Of a stretch of 64,000 nucleotides of DNA, positions 34,219 to 44,052 are shown one piece after another. This DNA comes from Shewanella hanedai (GTDB lineage Bacteria; Pseudomonadota; Gammaproteobacteria; Enterobacterales; Shewanellaceae), in assembly GCF_007197645.1 (NCBI RefSeq), contig NZ_VKGK01000020.1, forward strand, positions 49,854-113,853. The letters run 5' to 3'. The position numbers were made by a program, and so were the translations under genes. A model generated the notes under the pieces. The model was not told the origin of the DNA and did not search any database. It saw only the letters and a list, made by a program, of their open reading frames with translations. Position 1 is the first letter of the stretch, and each line of letters starts with the position of its first letter.

Positions 34219-35802
34219 ATGGCTGAACAACAAAACCTCAATCGATTGATCACTGTTTTTATTATTATCCTATTTTATAGCTCGCTGTTATCTATCTTGC
34301 CATGGCCGTTAACTGCTTGGGTCTCCAGCCTAATAGTGGCTTTTCTGAGCGCCATTAGTCTCTGGGCTATTTTACGCCGGAGCGATCATCGAGCCAGTCA
34401 AGTTGCCAACATTCAAGGTCAAACGGCTGAGCATGAGCAGTCCAATAAAGCGGCTAAACAGATAAGCCTGCACACCAGCAAGATTGCTATCGGTGCTGCA
34501 GAGGTTTCTCATTTTATTGACGGACTTAACCTTTCGATTGATAAAAATGGGCAGAGTGCAAGCCAGATCTCGGTTGCCGCGGAAGAGCTGAGTGTCACAA
34601 CGAGTCAGCTAAGTGACAATGCGGCGCACATTTTACAGCAGGCGCAAGATGCTGAACGTTTCAGTGTTGAAGGTCGCGCTCAAGCGGAAGTGGGCGTTAA
34701 AACCATAGAGTCCTTAAGTTTGGATATTAACACTGCGGCTATGCAGGTCCAGTCATTAAAAGAGAAAGCGCAAAGTATTCAAAAGATCACTGAATTGATT
34801 AATTCAGTGGCAGAGCAAACCAACTTGTTAGCGCTTAATGCGGCGATAGAAGCAGCGCGAGCAGGTGAGCAGGGACGTGGTTTTGCAGTGGTTGCCGATG
34901 AGGTTCGTAATCTGGCAGGTAAAACAGCCCAAGCCACCAGTGATATCGCCAAAATGTTACTTGAAGTCAGCGCTGAAACCGATCGTACTTCAGGTTTAAT
35001 GGAGCAAGTTGTCAAACGAACAACGCAAACAGTCGATGTGATGGGAAAGCTGGATGTGAGCTTTAATCAGATCTCCTCATCGATAGCCCTATCGGCTGAT
35101 TCATTGAGCCAGATGGAGGAGTCGCTCAAAGAGTCGACCAATACCACTCATGAGATCTCAGGATCTGTAGGGCGGATACATGAATCGCTAGAAAATACGG
35201 CTGTGCAAAGCAGTAAAGTGTCAGCGCAGGCCTTTGGGTTATCTAAGACCACTGAAGGAATATTCACTGAGTTGGCTATGTTCGATACTCAAACCCTGGA
35301 GCAAGACATACTTAAGCAAGCTCAAGAGGGAGCAAAAGAGTGCGGCGCGATATTGGAAAAAGGGTTAGACACGGGAACATTTAACGAGCGAGAGTTGTTT
35401 GCTCCTAATTATCAAGCGATCCCTAATACGGTTCCTGTGAAGTACTGCACTGGCTTTGATGCATATACCGATCGTCACTTCCCTGCCATTCAAGAACCCA
35501 TACTCGGCAGACTTAAAGAGATAGTGTACGCGGGATGTGTGGATATGAAGGGCTACTTCCCAACCCATAATCTTTGCTTCAGTCAAAGATTAACGGGGAA
35601 AACTGAGATTGATGTGGTGAATAATCGCACCAAACGATTGTTTGACGATCCGACCGGCATTCGCTGTGGGCAGCATGTTCAAGCTGTGTTGCTGCAAACC
35701 TACAAGCGAGATACTGGCGAGGTGATGCACGACCTGTCAGTTCCCATTTTTGTAAGAGGGAAACACTGGGGCGGTTTTAGGATTGGATTTAAAGCAGTTT
35801 AG
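34219..35802 (+). CDS. Methyl-accepting chemotaxis protein with C-terminal sensor domain
   Basis: 527 residues. Two N-terminal helices (about 10-50) with hardly any periplasmic loop, no classical ligand domain, then the signalling hairpin with EQTNLLALNAAIEAARAGEQ, GRGFAVVADEVRNLA (about 195-232). After residue 360 comes a separate domain (KYCTGFDAYTDRHFP, KGYFPTHNLCFSQ, HWGGFRIGF) of the PAS/Cache-like kind. Sensor placed after the hairpin is the reverse of the usual receptor. It therefore probably senses a cytoplasmic or membrane-soluble signal and feeds CheA. Monocistronic. Confidence 0.88.
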   Translation: MAEQQNLNRLITVFIIILFYSSLLSILPWPLTAWVSSLIVAFLSAISLWAILRRSDHRASQVANIQGQTAEHEQSNKAAKQISLHTSKIAIGAAEVSHFIDGLNLSIDKNGQSASQISVAAEELSVTTSQLSDNAAHILQQAQDAERFSVEGRAQAEVGVKTIESLSLDINTAAMQVQSLKEKAQSIQKITELINSVAEQTNLLALNAAIEAARAGEQGRGFAVVADEVRNLAGKTAQATSDIAKMLLEVSAETDRTSGLMEQVVKRTTQTVDVMGKLDVSFNQISSSIALSADSLSQMEESLKESTNTTHEISGSVGRIHESLENTAVQSSKVSAQAFGLSKTTEGIFTELAMFDTQTLEQDILKQAQEGAKECGAILEKGLDTGTFNERELFAPNYQAIPNTVPVKYCTGFDAYTDRHFPAIQEPILGRLKEIVYAGCVDMKGYFPTHNLCFSQRLTGKTEIDVVNNRTKRLFDDPTGIRCGQHVQAVLLQTYKRDTGEVMHDLSVPIFVRGKHWGGFRIGFKAV

Positions 35803-35843
35803 GCTGGTTTGCACTCTTGCTGGCAGAGGGCACCAGCAGAAAC

Positions 35844-36344
35844 CTAAAGCTGCTTCTCGAATACGTTGACCTTATGCCCCATAAAACTGTCACGACCGCG
35901 TTCGGTCATGCCAACTTTTCTGGCTAGCGCCTCAGAGCCTCTATTGCCTAATAGAATGAGGGCGATGACATGGTTAATATCAAAGCTAGGGATCACAGAA
36001 AGTGCGGCATTGGCTGCTTCAAATCCTATTCCCGTGCCCCAATATTCAGGCAGGTAGCGGTAACCCAGCTCAACCTCATTGAACTCTTGTACAAATGTCG
36101 GGCCACAGAAACCAATGACTTTGTTGTCGGCTTTGTGCTCAACAGCCCAACGACCAAATCCAAACTTTTCATAACCGGGGAAGACGAGATCCTTTAAGAT
36201 GGTTTCAGCCTGATCTACCGATGACATTGGTTCTCCAGGAATATAGGTTAATATCTCTGGAATACTGTTTAATTGAAAAACTGCATGTTTATCCTCCGCG
36301 GTGAAGCGGCGTAATATGAGTCGTTCAGTTTCGGTAATAATCAA
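35844..36344 (-). CDS. GNAT-family N-acetyltransferase (RimJ/RimL-like)
   Basis: 166 residues with ETERLILRRFTAED at the start, GYRYLPEYWGTGIGFEAANA as the acetyl-CoA loop, and NRGSEALARKVGMTERG near the end. This is the layout of RimJ/RimL-type acetyltransferases, which modify protein N-termini or small amines. ATG 36344 with GGAGAA upstream. The substrate is unknown. Convergent with the chemoreceptor gene. Confidence 0.88.
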   Translation of the reverse strand: MIITETERLILRRFTAEDKHAVFQLNSIPEILTYIPGEPMSSVDQAETILKDLVFPGYEKFGFGRWAVEHKADNKVIGFCGPTFVQEFNEVELGYRYLPEYWGTGIGFEAANAALSVIPSFDINHVIALILLGNRGSEALARKVGMTERGRDSFMGHKVNVFEKQL

Positions 36345-36764
36345 ACCTTGTTCTCCTTCTTAAACTCTCTAATTTCTGTTAATCAAAATACACTATACCA
36401 TTATCGAACATTATTTGGTCTGTTTAGTGTTCCCCTTGAAATACCATGCTTCTATTAAGGTTTAATGTAGTCAATGTTAAGTCAGCATGTAAGTTAGCAT
36501 ATTAAATAAGCGATAGGTAATTAGGCACAAGCTTGTTTACAAAGTGAATCCATTTCTTGGTTGAGTTGAATAATGTGCGCCAATAGACAAATTTGGTTAA
36601 ATTCAACAGATAATATCCATTATCTCGCATACGTATCAGTTTAATAGCTCGGCTTTGATTAGTCTGAACTTACTTTGTTTTCTTGTTCAGTATTGTTTTC
36701 ATTTATCTATATTTGTTAAGTCATGCAAAGCATAGATATTAGGCTAACAGTAAGGGAATACGTT
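36345..36764. other. Intergenic region, nothing identified
   Basis: 420 bases between the divergent acetyltransferase and radical SAM genes. AT-rich, with no convincing frame or repeat. Confidence 0.5.
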
Positions 36765-38084
36765 ATGACATTTTCATTATCAAATTCGCGCTTATTAATT
36801 GCCGCTGATAGTCTTGATTGGATGATAAACTGGACAATTCAGCACTCTCTTTCATTAGCTGACGCATCTCCATTAGCCTTCGATGGTCGTGAAGAGCTGG
36901 TGCCAGAATCGCCGATAGAAACCCTGTATATCCATATCCCTTTCTGTCATACCCTGTGTCGATTTTGCTCCTTTCATAAAGTGAAATATAGCGAACCTTT
37001 GGCCAGAGAGTATTTCAAGGCTTTACGACAAGAGATCCGCGAGGTTATTGCCAAAGGTTACCGATTTAATCGGGTGTATATTGGCGGAGGAACCACGACA
37101 ATATTAGAAGATGAACTGATTAAAACGATAGAGATGATTAAGGGATTGACTCAAATCCGCGAAGTCTCTTGTGAGAGCGATCCCATCTATTTTAAAGAGG
37201 GTAATCCTGAACTGCTCAATGGACTCGTTGACAGAATGTCCATAGGTGTACAAAGCTTTGATGATAAGATTCTAAAAGCCAGCGGGCGTTTTGAGAAATT
37301 TGGCTCTGGCCTGCAACAGGCGGATTATGTCAGTCGTGCTATCGAGCTTATTCCAACAGTTAATTTGGATATGATGTATGGTTTTAAAGGGCAGACTCCC
37401 GAATCTATTCAGTGGGATCTTGCTCAGACTGTTAGGCTACACCCAGATCAAATTACCACCTATCCTTTGACGTTAGGCATAGGGAAAAACCGTAAGAAAG
37501 CGGGTTGTCTTGCTGGTCATCCACACGAATTATGGCCGCACTTTCTGGCAGTGAAAAAGGCGCTGAGTGGGCGATATTTGATGGATTTCCCTTGGACCTT
37601 TAGCCGTAATTTTGGTCAGCCAGTGGAGAACAAGTACGTACTTGATGGTGAGGACTGTTTCGGTGTTGGCTCTGGTGCGTTTGGCCGTTTTGGCGAGCAG
37701 TTTAGGATCTCAAGCTTTGATATCCCTAATTATATCCAACGGGTAAAGCAGCAACAAAATGGCACTTGTTACATTAAAAATATAGAAAACAAAGCATTAC
37801 TGCAGCATCATTTAATGATCATGATGGGCCATGGCCGTCTCGATAATCGAATTTTTAATGCCCATACTGGCAAGACATTATGGCAAGCTTTCCCGCTAGA
37901 GATGAGTTACCTACTGGGTGTGGGTGCCATCAAAAAGCAGAGCGATCATTATATCACTACTGAAAAAGGCCAGTTTATTGCCCTTAAGATGTTCACTGGC
38001 TTCCTCTCTGGGATGGATTACTTGAGAGAGCAAGCAAGAGAGTTGCCTTTATCTCATCATGAAGTTGAATTAGAAAAGGTGTAA
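36765..38084 (+). CDS. HemN/HutW-like radical SAM protein
   Basis: 439 residues from ATG 36765, with AGGGAATA upstream; the frame is open to 36723. The [4Fe-4S]-SAM motif is CHTLCRFC (Cys61, Cys65, Cys68). YIGGGTTTILED, SIGVQSFDD and LDMMYGFKGQTP follow, as in HemN/HemW/HutW. Related enzymes oxidise coproporphyrinogen III without oxygen, insert haem (HemW) or open haem anaerobically (HutW/ChuW). The neighbours give no haem locus, so I cannot choose. True HemN has an additional tail and CxxxCxxCxC, which is not seen here (Ser follows). HutW-like is my preferred reading. Confidence 0.75.
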   Translation: MTFSLSNSRLLIAADSLDWMINWTIQHSLSLADASPLAFDGREELVPESPIETLYIHIPFCHTLCRFCSFHKVKYSEPLAREYFKALRQEIREVIAKGYRFNRVYIGGGTTTILEDELIKTIEMIKGLTQIREVSCESDPIYFKEGNPELLNGLVDRMSIGVQSFDDKILKASGRFEKFGSGLQQADYVSRAIELIPTVNLDMMYGFKGQTPESIQWDLAQTVRLHPDQITTYPLTLGIGKNRKKAGCLAGHPHELWPHFLAVKKALSGRYLMDFPWTFSRNFGQPVENKYVLDGEDCFGVGSGAFGRFGEQFRISSFDIPNYIQRVKQQQNGTCYIKNIENKALLQHHLMIMMGHGRLDNRIFNAHTGKTLWQAFPLEMSYLLGVGAIKKQSDHYITTEKGQFIALKMFTGFLSGMDYLREQARELPLSHHEVELEKV

Positions 38085-38614
38085 AGCCAGCCTTTGAGCG
38101 TGGTAAAAAGAGTCATATTGTAACCATTATTGATGTGTAGACTTAGTCAGATCGATTCTAAGCCTACACATTCACTCTCTGTGTTGGTCATTTCCTGTTC
38201 AGCATTAAATTAAATAACTCACTATTAGATTCATCTTAAATTATTAACTATTGAGGTGGCGTGAGTCCTATCTCAGTTTATTTAATCTTGAATCTCTGCA
38301 TAAAGTTTCTACACTTTCGCTTGTTTTATTACTTACTGTACTTTTTAAATTGGAATGACGTTCTCATATTTTGGAATCCATCTGCATTTACGACTATGTA
38401 TTGATTTTAAATAATAGTTATCAACTTGATGATTTAAGTGTTTCATATTGTAACTTTGCATGGTTACTATGCTACATGTGCTTTTCTAAATTCATCAATA
38501 TGGATGGAGAGCATGGGGTCAGTTCAGAATGCCTAAGCCACTTCAAAATGCGGAATCTTGGAGCTGTTCTGGTATCGATGCTGAATTAATAATAGTTACT
38601 AGAGAGTGATATTA
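38085..38614. other. Intergenic region, no supported gene
   Basis: 530 bases. A 72-codon TTG-started frame (38371-38589) lacks a binding site and has no family character, so I do not call it. The region presumably contains the promoter for the endonuclease gene. Confidence 0.5.
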
Positions 38615-40258
38615 ATGATGGAAATATCAAAATTATCTATGGTCGCATTGCTGTCGGGATTGGCATTTAGTGCCAATGCCAATCTACTGATTAGTGAAGT
38701 CTTATATGACGCACCTAATAATGACAGTGTCGAAGAGTTTGTTGAGTTGTTTAACGCGGGGTGTAGCAGCGTTGATCTGAGTCAATATCAAATCAGTGAT
38801 AACGGTAGCAGTTATGGCCTGCAGGGAAGTCTAGCGTCGGGAGCTTACTTTACCGTTGCAGCAAATGAAGCTGGGTTTACGAGTCTGTTTAATGCAACGC
38901 CAGATCAATTTCCTATGTCACTAGCACTGGGTAACTCAGGTGACTTTGTTCGATTGAAAAAAGGGGCTGAGCAGGTTGATCTTGTAGCCTGGGAAGGCGG
39001 GGTAAGCGGTTGGTCCTTGAATGTGCGTAATGTCTCTTTGCATCGCACCACGGTGATCAATACTCAATCTGCGGCGGATTGGGCGGCCAGTAATAATGCT
39101 GGCAATCCAGGCTCTGGCTCGTTAACCACAAGCTGTGGTGGTAACGGCGGCGGAGATGGAGGAGGTGATAATAACCAACTGGGTAATGGTCAAGCTAAAA
39201 CAGGGTTAAGTGCAAGTACAGGTCAGACGCTTAAGTATATTGCCGATCTTCCTGCTGGTGCTACGCAGGTGAGTGTGAGCATGAGCGGGGGAACGGGTGA
39301 TGCCGATCTTTATCTGCGTCAAGGCAGTGAGCCTACATTGAATACCTATGATTGTGCTCCTTACCTTACGGGCAATAACGAGCAGTGTGCTGTAATCAAC
39401 CCCGTTGCTGGGCGTTATTATGCCAATATTCAAGCTTACCAATCTTTTAGCGGAGTGAGCTTAGTGCTGAATTACACCGCAGGAAATGGCGGTGGTGATG
39501 GCGGCGGAGGAGGAGATGGCTCTGGTGGAGATAATGGTGATTATGTCTATGCGACCTATTATGCCAACGCCATAGGAAAAACAGGCAGTGCATTGAAAGC
39601 GAGCCTTAATGGAAAAATTAAGGCCCATACGCGTTTCAGCTATAGCCAGGTGTGGGATGGATTGGGTTATGCCGATGAAGATCCTGCCAATACCAGTAAT
39701 GTGATTTTGCTGTACACCGGCCGCTCTGAGCCGAAAACCAATCGTGCAGGCATGAGTAACTCTCAGGATGCATGGAACCGTGAGCATGTGTGGGCTAAAA
39801 GTCATGGTTTCCCTAGTAGTGGCAAGCACGCTTACACGGATATGCATCATCTACGTCCCTCAGATGTTTCTGTGAACAGTAGCCGAGGTAACAAGGATTT
39901 TGCCATGGGTGGCAGTGAAATATCAGAGGCGCCAGGTAACAGAACTGACTCCGATAGCTTTGAGCCAAAAGATGAAGTTAAGGGCGACGTGGCGCGCATG
40001 ATCTTTTATATGGATGTCAGGTATGAAGGTAACGACAGCAGTGGCACACCTGATTTAAGCATTGCCAATGGGATGACAAGTACGGGACAACCCTTACTTG
40101 GCGATCTTTGTACCTTGCTTAGCTGGCATCTGCAAGATCCTGTCAGTGATTGGGAACGCCGCCGTAATAATCGTATTTTCGAATGGCAGACCAATCGTAA
40201 CCCCTTTATCGATAACAGCACTTGGGCCAGCGACATATACGCGAGTTCTTGTCCTTAA
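38615..40258 (+). CDS. Secreted endonuclease with lamin-tail, PPC and endonuclease I domains
   Basis: About 547 residues. Signal peptide SMVALLSGLAFSANA. Residues about 25-160 are a lamin-tail domain (LLISEVLYDAPNND, VEEFVELFNAG). A Gly/Asp linker follows, then a bacterial prepeptidase C-terminal domain (TGDADLYLRQG, AGRYYANIQAY), another Gly-rich linker, then endonuclease I (WNREHVWAKSHGFP with His391, DMHHLRPSD, NSSRGNKDF). The protein should degrade extracellular DNA for nutrition or biofilm turnover, as EndA/ExeS-type nucleases do in Shewanella. ATG 38615 has GAGAGTGAT upstream; the GTG at 38606 is less likely. Confidence 0.88.
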   Translation: MMEISKLSMVALLSGLAFSANANLLISEVLYDAPNNDSVEEFVELFNAGCSSVDLSQYQISDNGSSYGLQGSLASGAYFTVAANEAGFTSLFNATPDQFPMSLALGNSGDFVRLKKGAEQVDLVAWEGGVSGWSLNVRNVSLHRTTVINTQSAADWAASNNAGNPGSGSLTTSCGGNGGGDGGGDNNQLGNGQAKTGLSASTGQTLKYIADLPAGATQVSVSMSGGTGDADLYLRQGSEPTLNTYDCAPYLTGNNEQCAVINPVAGRYYANIQAYQSFSGVSLVLNYTAGNGGGDGGGGGDGSGGDNGDYVYATYYANAIGKTGSALKASLNGKIKAHTRFSYSQVWDGLGYADEDPANTSNVILLYTGRSEPKTNRAGMSNSQDAWNREHVWAKSHGFPSSGKHAYTDMHHLRPSDVSVNSSRGNKDFAMGGSEISEAPGNRTDSDSFEPKDEVKGDVARMIFYMDVRYEGNDSSGTPDLSIANGMTSTGQPLLGDLCTLLSWHLQDPVSDWERRRNNRIFEWQTNRNPFIDNSTWASDIYASSCP

Positions 40259-40298
40259 ACGGCTAAGGTGACAGAGGGGTTGTAAGCTTTAATGTTAA

Positions 40299-40340
40299 TA
40301 AACGCAGCATGATACGATTAGGTATTAGTGGCTGCGTTTA
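40299..40340. terminator. Bidirectional terminator
   Basis: TAAACGCAGC and GCTGCGTTTA pair across a 22-base loop, between the convergent endonuclease and ankB genes. The stem is the same CGCAGC family as at 5979 and 29760. Confidence 0.7.
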
Positions 40341-40889
40341 TTATTTCGCTGCTAGACTCGCATCGCGCAATCGTTCACTTTGGCCCCAGAAGGTGGCAAA
40401 TTCTTCAAGTGACATACCCGATTTGTTGGTCATTTCAGCGTCACACTCTTGGCTATAAAGCTGTTTCATGATTGAAAACTCAGCCTTGATCACCGCGCCC
40501 ATTATCGCTGTGTTGCCCCGTTTATCCTGCAGACATGCATTGGCACCCTGTTCGAGTAAGGCTGCTGTTGCTAACTCCTGACCGTTATAGGCTGAGACCA
40601 TCAGCGCGGTATAGCTTTGGGCATTGCGTTGATCGACAGGAAACCCCGCTTCGATAAAGTGAGTTAACACCTCTACATCGCCAGTTCTGGCAGCTGCAAA
40701 GTAGTAATCCATAAGTAATTGAGTCTGTTTCTCGATAGCTTGCTCTACAGGCTTATCTTTGTGAGAGTGCTCGGCTGTAAGCGGCGCGGCGAGAGAATAA
40801 GAGACATAAAGAGCTGAGATGATAATGCTTGCGCCTAAGTTAGCACAGAGCAAAACAAACATTGATTTCAGTGACAGTGAGCTAAACAT
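40341..40889 (-). CDS. ankB: Exported ankyrin-repeat protein next to catalase
   Basis: 182 residues. An N-terminal hydrophobic signal or anchor (SMFVLLCANLGASIIISALY) precedes a short linker and about four ankyrin repeats (GDVEVLTHFIEAGFPVD, NAQSYTALMVSAYNGQ, LLEQGANACLQDKRGNTA). It lies 176 bases after katB on the same strand. The pair matches the katB-ankB operon of Pseudomonas aeruginosa, where the ankyrin protein is needed for full KatB activity in the periplasm. The equivalent role here is inferred from that context. Confidence 0.82.
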   Translation of the reverse strand: MFSSLSLKSMFVLLCANLGASIIISALYVSYSLAAPLTAEHSHKDKPVEQAIEKQTQLLMDYYFAAARTGDVEVLTHFIEAGFPVDQRNAQSYTALMVSAYNGQELATAALLEQGANACLQDKRGNTAIMGAVIKAEFSIMKQLYSQECDAEMTNKSGMSLEEFATFWGQSERLRDASLAAK

Positions 40890-41065
40890 GGATGAGGCCT
40901 CGATTAAAAAGATATTGCTTATTTATCTAGTGATTCCGGTTGCCCGCAAGACGCACTCTAAACAGGGCAGAAAAGAGCAAAATTGCGTCTCGCGGGGCTT
41001 ACTCGGTACTTGTTATACTGATTGGAGTTAATACTTGCCCTTTAGTATTAAATATCGATCGCTTG

Positions 41066-42604
41066 TTACATGAGGTTTTTCTGGCGCTTCACTCTTTGCT
41101 TCACTTCGTTTAAGTCACCATTAACGGCCTTAGTGAGTCGCTTACCAAAATCTTGGTCAGCGAGGTAGAAGTAGCTCAACATCTGATGCTTAACATTACT
41201 GTCTCTTACTTGACCAAGGTCGCCAGACAAGTTGGTGATCAAGTCACTCTTATCTTGTTTGCTTAGGCCGCGATAAAAGATCCCTGCTTGCGTAAAGTTA
41301 TCTTGCTTACCTATGACTTTTTGCTGCACGGTGCCAGTAACTGGCGTATTCACTGAGCGGTAACGGTTATCTTCAGCGAGAGCTAAATGACTGCTTGGCT
41401 GATAGTTAATGTCACTTGTAGTGTGGCCGTAATTCGATGCGCCATCTTGGTTGTGATTTGCAACTTTCACCCGTGCTTGGTTAATCGGCAGTTGTGACAA
41501 GTTGGCGCCTAAACGATATAGCTGTGTATCGGCATAGGAGAAGATACGCCCTTGCAGCAATTTGTCTTCCGACGGCTCAATACCTGGGATCAAGTTAGAA
41601 GGAGCAAATGCAGCCTGTTCGGTTTCTTGGAAGAAGTTACCCGGAACACGGTTTAAGGTCATTGTGCCTACTGTTGTTTCAGGCACATCAAGCCACATTT
41701 TCGTTGCATCGAGCGGGTTGTAATCAAACTTACTGAGATCCTCTGGGCTCAATACTTTGACTTTGAGATCCCATTTAGGGAAGTTGCCTTTATCAATCTC
41801 GCTATACAGATCGTCGGTCAGATGGTTGAAGTTTTTACCTTGCATCTGTGTGACTTCAGCAGGTCTTAGCCCTTCAACACCTTGCTGACTCTTCCAGTGA
41901 AACTTGACGTACTTAACTTGGTTATCGTCATTAATAAACTTATAGGCATGTACGCCCCAGCCATCCATTTTACGGTAGCTCGATGGCGTGCCTAAATTGG
42001 TGTAAACCCACGTGAGCATGTTGGTTGCCGTGCCTTCATGGCTAAAGAAATCAAAGTAACGATTAGGGTCTTGGATATTGGTAATAGGTGACGGCTTTAG
42101 TGAATGCACCATGTCAGGAAATTTAATGGCATCACGGATGAAGAACACTGGCAGGTTATTACCGACGAGATCCCAATTACCTTGCTCTGAATAGAAGCGT
42201 GTTGCGAATCCACGAGGATCACGTAACGTTTCCGGTGAACCTTTTGAATGGATAACCGTTGAGAAACGGACAAATACTGGCGTTACTTTTCCTTTTTCAG
42301 AAAAAAGCGCTGCTTGGGTTAGACCGCTAAGGTCATCGCTGGCAACAAACTCACCATGCACACCTGTGCCTCTGGCATGAACAACACGCTCAGGTATACG
42401 TTCACGAGCGAAACGTTGTAGTTTTTGAATCAACTGAACGTCCTGTAAAAGCACGCTGCCGTTACTGCCTGCAGTGATTGAGTTTTGGTTATCGCCTACA
42501 GGGGCACCATTGTCACGGGTTAAGGTTTCAGCTTGGACACTAAATGCCAGACTCATCGATAGTACTAAACAGCTTTTTCTTGTTAGATCCATTGGGATTC
42601 TCAT
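41066..42604 (-). CDS. katB: Periplasmic haem catalase
   Basis: 512 residues, clade-3-like small-subunit catalase with a Sec signal (SCLVLSMSLAFSVQA). The catalytic His76 (RVVHARGTG), the distal Asn near 150 (VGNNLPVFFIRDA) and the haem-ligand Tyr357 (FSYADTQLYRLG) are all present. It converts H2O2 to water and oxygen. The downstream ankB strengthens the katB assignment. A Crp-type regulator is divergent from it. An OxyR site was looked for upstream but not fixed. ATG 42604 is taken; M5 (42592) is possible. Confidence 0.92.
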   Translation of the reverse strand: MRIPMDLTRKSCLVLSMSLAFSVQAETLTRDNGAPVGDNQNSITAGSNGSVLLQDVQLIQKLQRFARERIPERVVHARGTGVHGEFVASDDLSGLTQAALFSEKGKVTPVFVRFSTVIHSKGSPETLRDPRGFATRFYSEQGNWDLVGNNLPVFFIRDAIKFPDMVHSLKPSPITNIQDPNRYFDFFSHEGTATNMLTWVYTNLGTPSSYRKMDGWGVHAYKFINDDNQVKYVKFHWKSQQGVEGLRPAEVTQMQGKNFNHLTDDLYSEIDKGNFPKWDLKVKVLSPEDLSKFDYNPLDATKMWLDVPETTVGTMTLNRVPGNFFQETEQAAFAPSNLIPGIEPSEDKLLQGRIFSYADTQLYRLGANLSQLPINQARVKVANHNQDGASNYGHTTSDINYQPSSHLALAEDNRYRSVNTPVTGTVQQKVIGKQDNFTQAGIFYRGLSKQDKSDLITNLSGDLGQVRDSNVKHQMLSYFYLADQDFGKRLTKAVNGDLNEVKQRVKRQKNLM

Positions 42605-42867
42605 TATCTACAACACACGCTCTTTCTGCCTGCAAACAGTGTAGAACGGAAATAGTGATTAAAAAAAGTGATCTTTATCGATTGGATGAATCATTAAAAT
42701 CTATTAAGCCTATATTTCATGTGGATTTTTTAATTCTCTTTAGTAATTCCCACTGAATGCTGCATTTCCAAGTAGTTTGGGTATATATATAAAAGTGTTC
42801 GAACAAGTATTTCGCTTTATCACGTATGATGAAATCCAGCCCAAAATTGATGAATCAGCAATAACAG

Positions 42868-43452
42868 ATGGCCGATATGATCCCAGAAGAGACAACAAGA
42901 CTATTTCAATTTCTATCAGAGTTGGGGCTCGACAGCGAAAGCATCGAAGCCGCATTTCTAGGCACTAAACCTCTCTCTTTGCGTGGCAGTGAAGTGTTGC
43001 TGACTCAAAACAGTGAGCAGAAATGTGGTTACTTTATTCTGTCTGGTATTTTACGTGCTTGTCATTTCGGTGAGCAGGGAGTGGTGCGCTGCAAGGAGTT
43101 CTATTTTCCCGGTGAGCTGTGTTTTCTCTACACCAGTTGGTTAACTGGTGAGCCTGCACAATATCAGATTGAAAGTTTAGACAAGGCGAGGGTAATTCAA
43201 CTGCCATTGAGCTTACTCTCTGAGCCAAAATGGATCCCCGCTCAGCTCAATTTACTGAAACAACAGTTGCTGTTTAAAGAGCAGAAAGAGGCTTTTTTAC
43301 TGCTAAAAACACCAGAACAGCGATACCAGCATTTGCTAGCCGACTGGCCTTTATGGGCTGAGAATCTTAATAACATTCAATTAGCCAGCTATATTGGCAT
43401 TAGTCCAGAGAGCCTGTCGAGATTGAAAGCCCGTCTGAACTCCTTAGCGTAA
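42868..43452 (+). CDS. Crp/Fnr-family transcriptional regulator
   Basis: 194 residues. An N-terminal cyclic-nucleotide-binding-like beta roll (GSEVLLTQNSEQKCGYFILSG, FYFPGELCF) and a C-terminal helix-turn-helix (NNIQLASYIGISPESLSRL). No Fnr-type Cys cluster is seen. Ligand Arg and Ser of Crp are missing, so the signal is probably not cAMP. It is divergent from katB across 263 bases and may regulate it, and lies 81 bases upstream of the YgjV-like gene. Confidence 0.85.
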   Translation: MADMIPEETTRLFQFLSELGLDSESIEAAFLGTKPLSLRGSEVLLTQNSEQKCGYFILSGILRACHFGEQGVVRCKEFYFPGELCFLYTSWLTGEPAQYQIESLDKARVIQLPLSLLSEPKWIPAQLNLLKQQLLFKEQKEAFLLLKTPEQRYQHLLADWPLWAENLNNIQLASYIGISPESLSRLKARLNSLA

Positions 43453-43533
43453 TTAACTTAAGTTAATTCCTTTAGCATCAATTCGTTGCATAATTATGTT
43501 CTCGTTGAATTGATACAGTACAAGGGGCGTCTA

Positions 43534-44052
43534 GTGTCAGTATTTGTTTGGTCTCAAGTGTTAATCGTCATCGCTATTGTCTTCGATATAGCCTCGTTTC
43601 AATTTAAGCAACGACAGCAGATTGTTTGCTGTTTATGTGTATCGGGTATTTTGATTAGTGTGCATTTTATTCTACTTGAACAGTGGACGGCGGCAGGCTT
43701 GTTGATGTTGGCAAGTATTCGATATTTCTGCAGTATTTTTACAACCTCAAAACGATTGATGTCCGTGTTTCTGTTATCCGCGCTAATCATCACCGTCGGT
43801 ACCTTTTCAGGTCTGCTCAGCGTGTTAAGTTTCACGGCGACACTCTTTCAAACCACGGCTGCGTTTTGTCAGAGTGATCAAAGATTACGACAACTCATGA
43901 TAGTCGGCACATCACTCTGGCTAGTGCACAATTACCTCGCGGGATCGCCGACAGCTGTTTTAATGGAAGTGCTATTTATTGGCAGTAATCTGGTTGGATA
44001 TTATCGCTATTATGGGGTTAGCCTGCAGGTTAAGAAAGTGGCCATAGAGTGA
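43534..44052 (+). CDS. YgjV-family inner-membrane protein
   Basis: 172 residues from GTG 43534 with AAGGGG 7 bases upstream (the frame is open to a TTG at 43486). Six hydrophobic segments. The family strings are FKQRQQIVCCLCVSGI, IRYFCSIFT and SLWLVHNYLAGSPTAVLMEV, as in the Imp-YgjV family. The function of that family is unknown. Possibly cotranscribed with the Crp-type gene. Confidence 0.8.
   Translation: MSVFVWSQVLIVIAIVFDIASFQFKQRQQIVCCLCVSGILISVHFILLEQWTAAGLLMLASIRYFCSIFTTSKRLMSVFLLSALIITVGTFSGLLSVLSFTATLFQTTAAFCQSDQRLRQLMIVGTSLWLVHNYLAGSPTAVLMEVLFIGSNLVGYYRYYGVSLQVKKVAIE

Noticed and set aside
38371..38589. 72-codon frame starting at TTG
   Set aside because: No Shine-Dalgarno site, no domain or signal, Cys/Tyr-rich random-like composition; not called as a gene.
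39120..39540. GGN-rich repeats in the endonuclease as a minisatellite
   Set aside because: They encode normal Gly/Asp linkers between domains and are not regular tandem repeats.
42605..42867. OxyR site between katB and the Crp-type gene
   Set aside because: No arrangement of ATAG/CTAT elements with correct spacing was found by eye.
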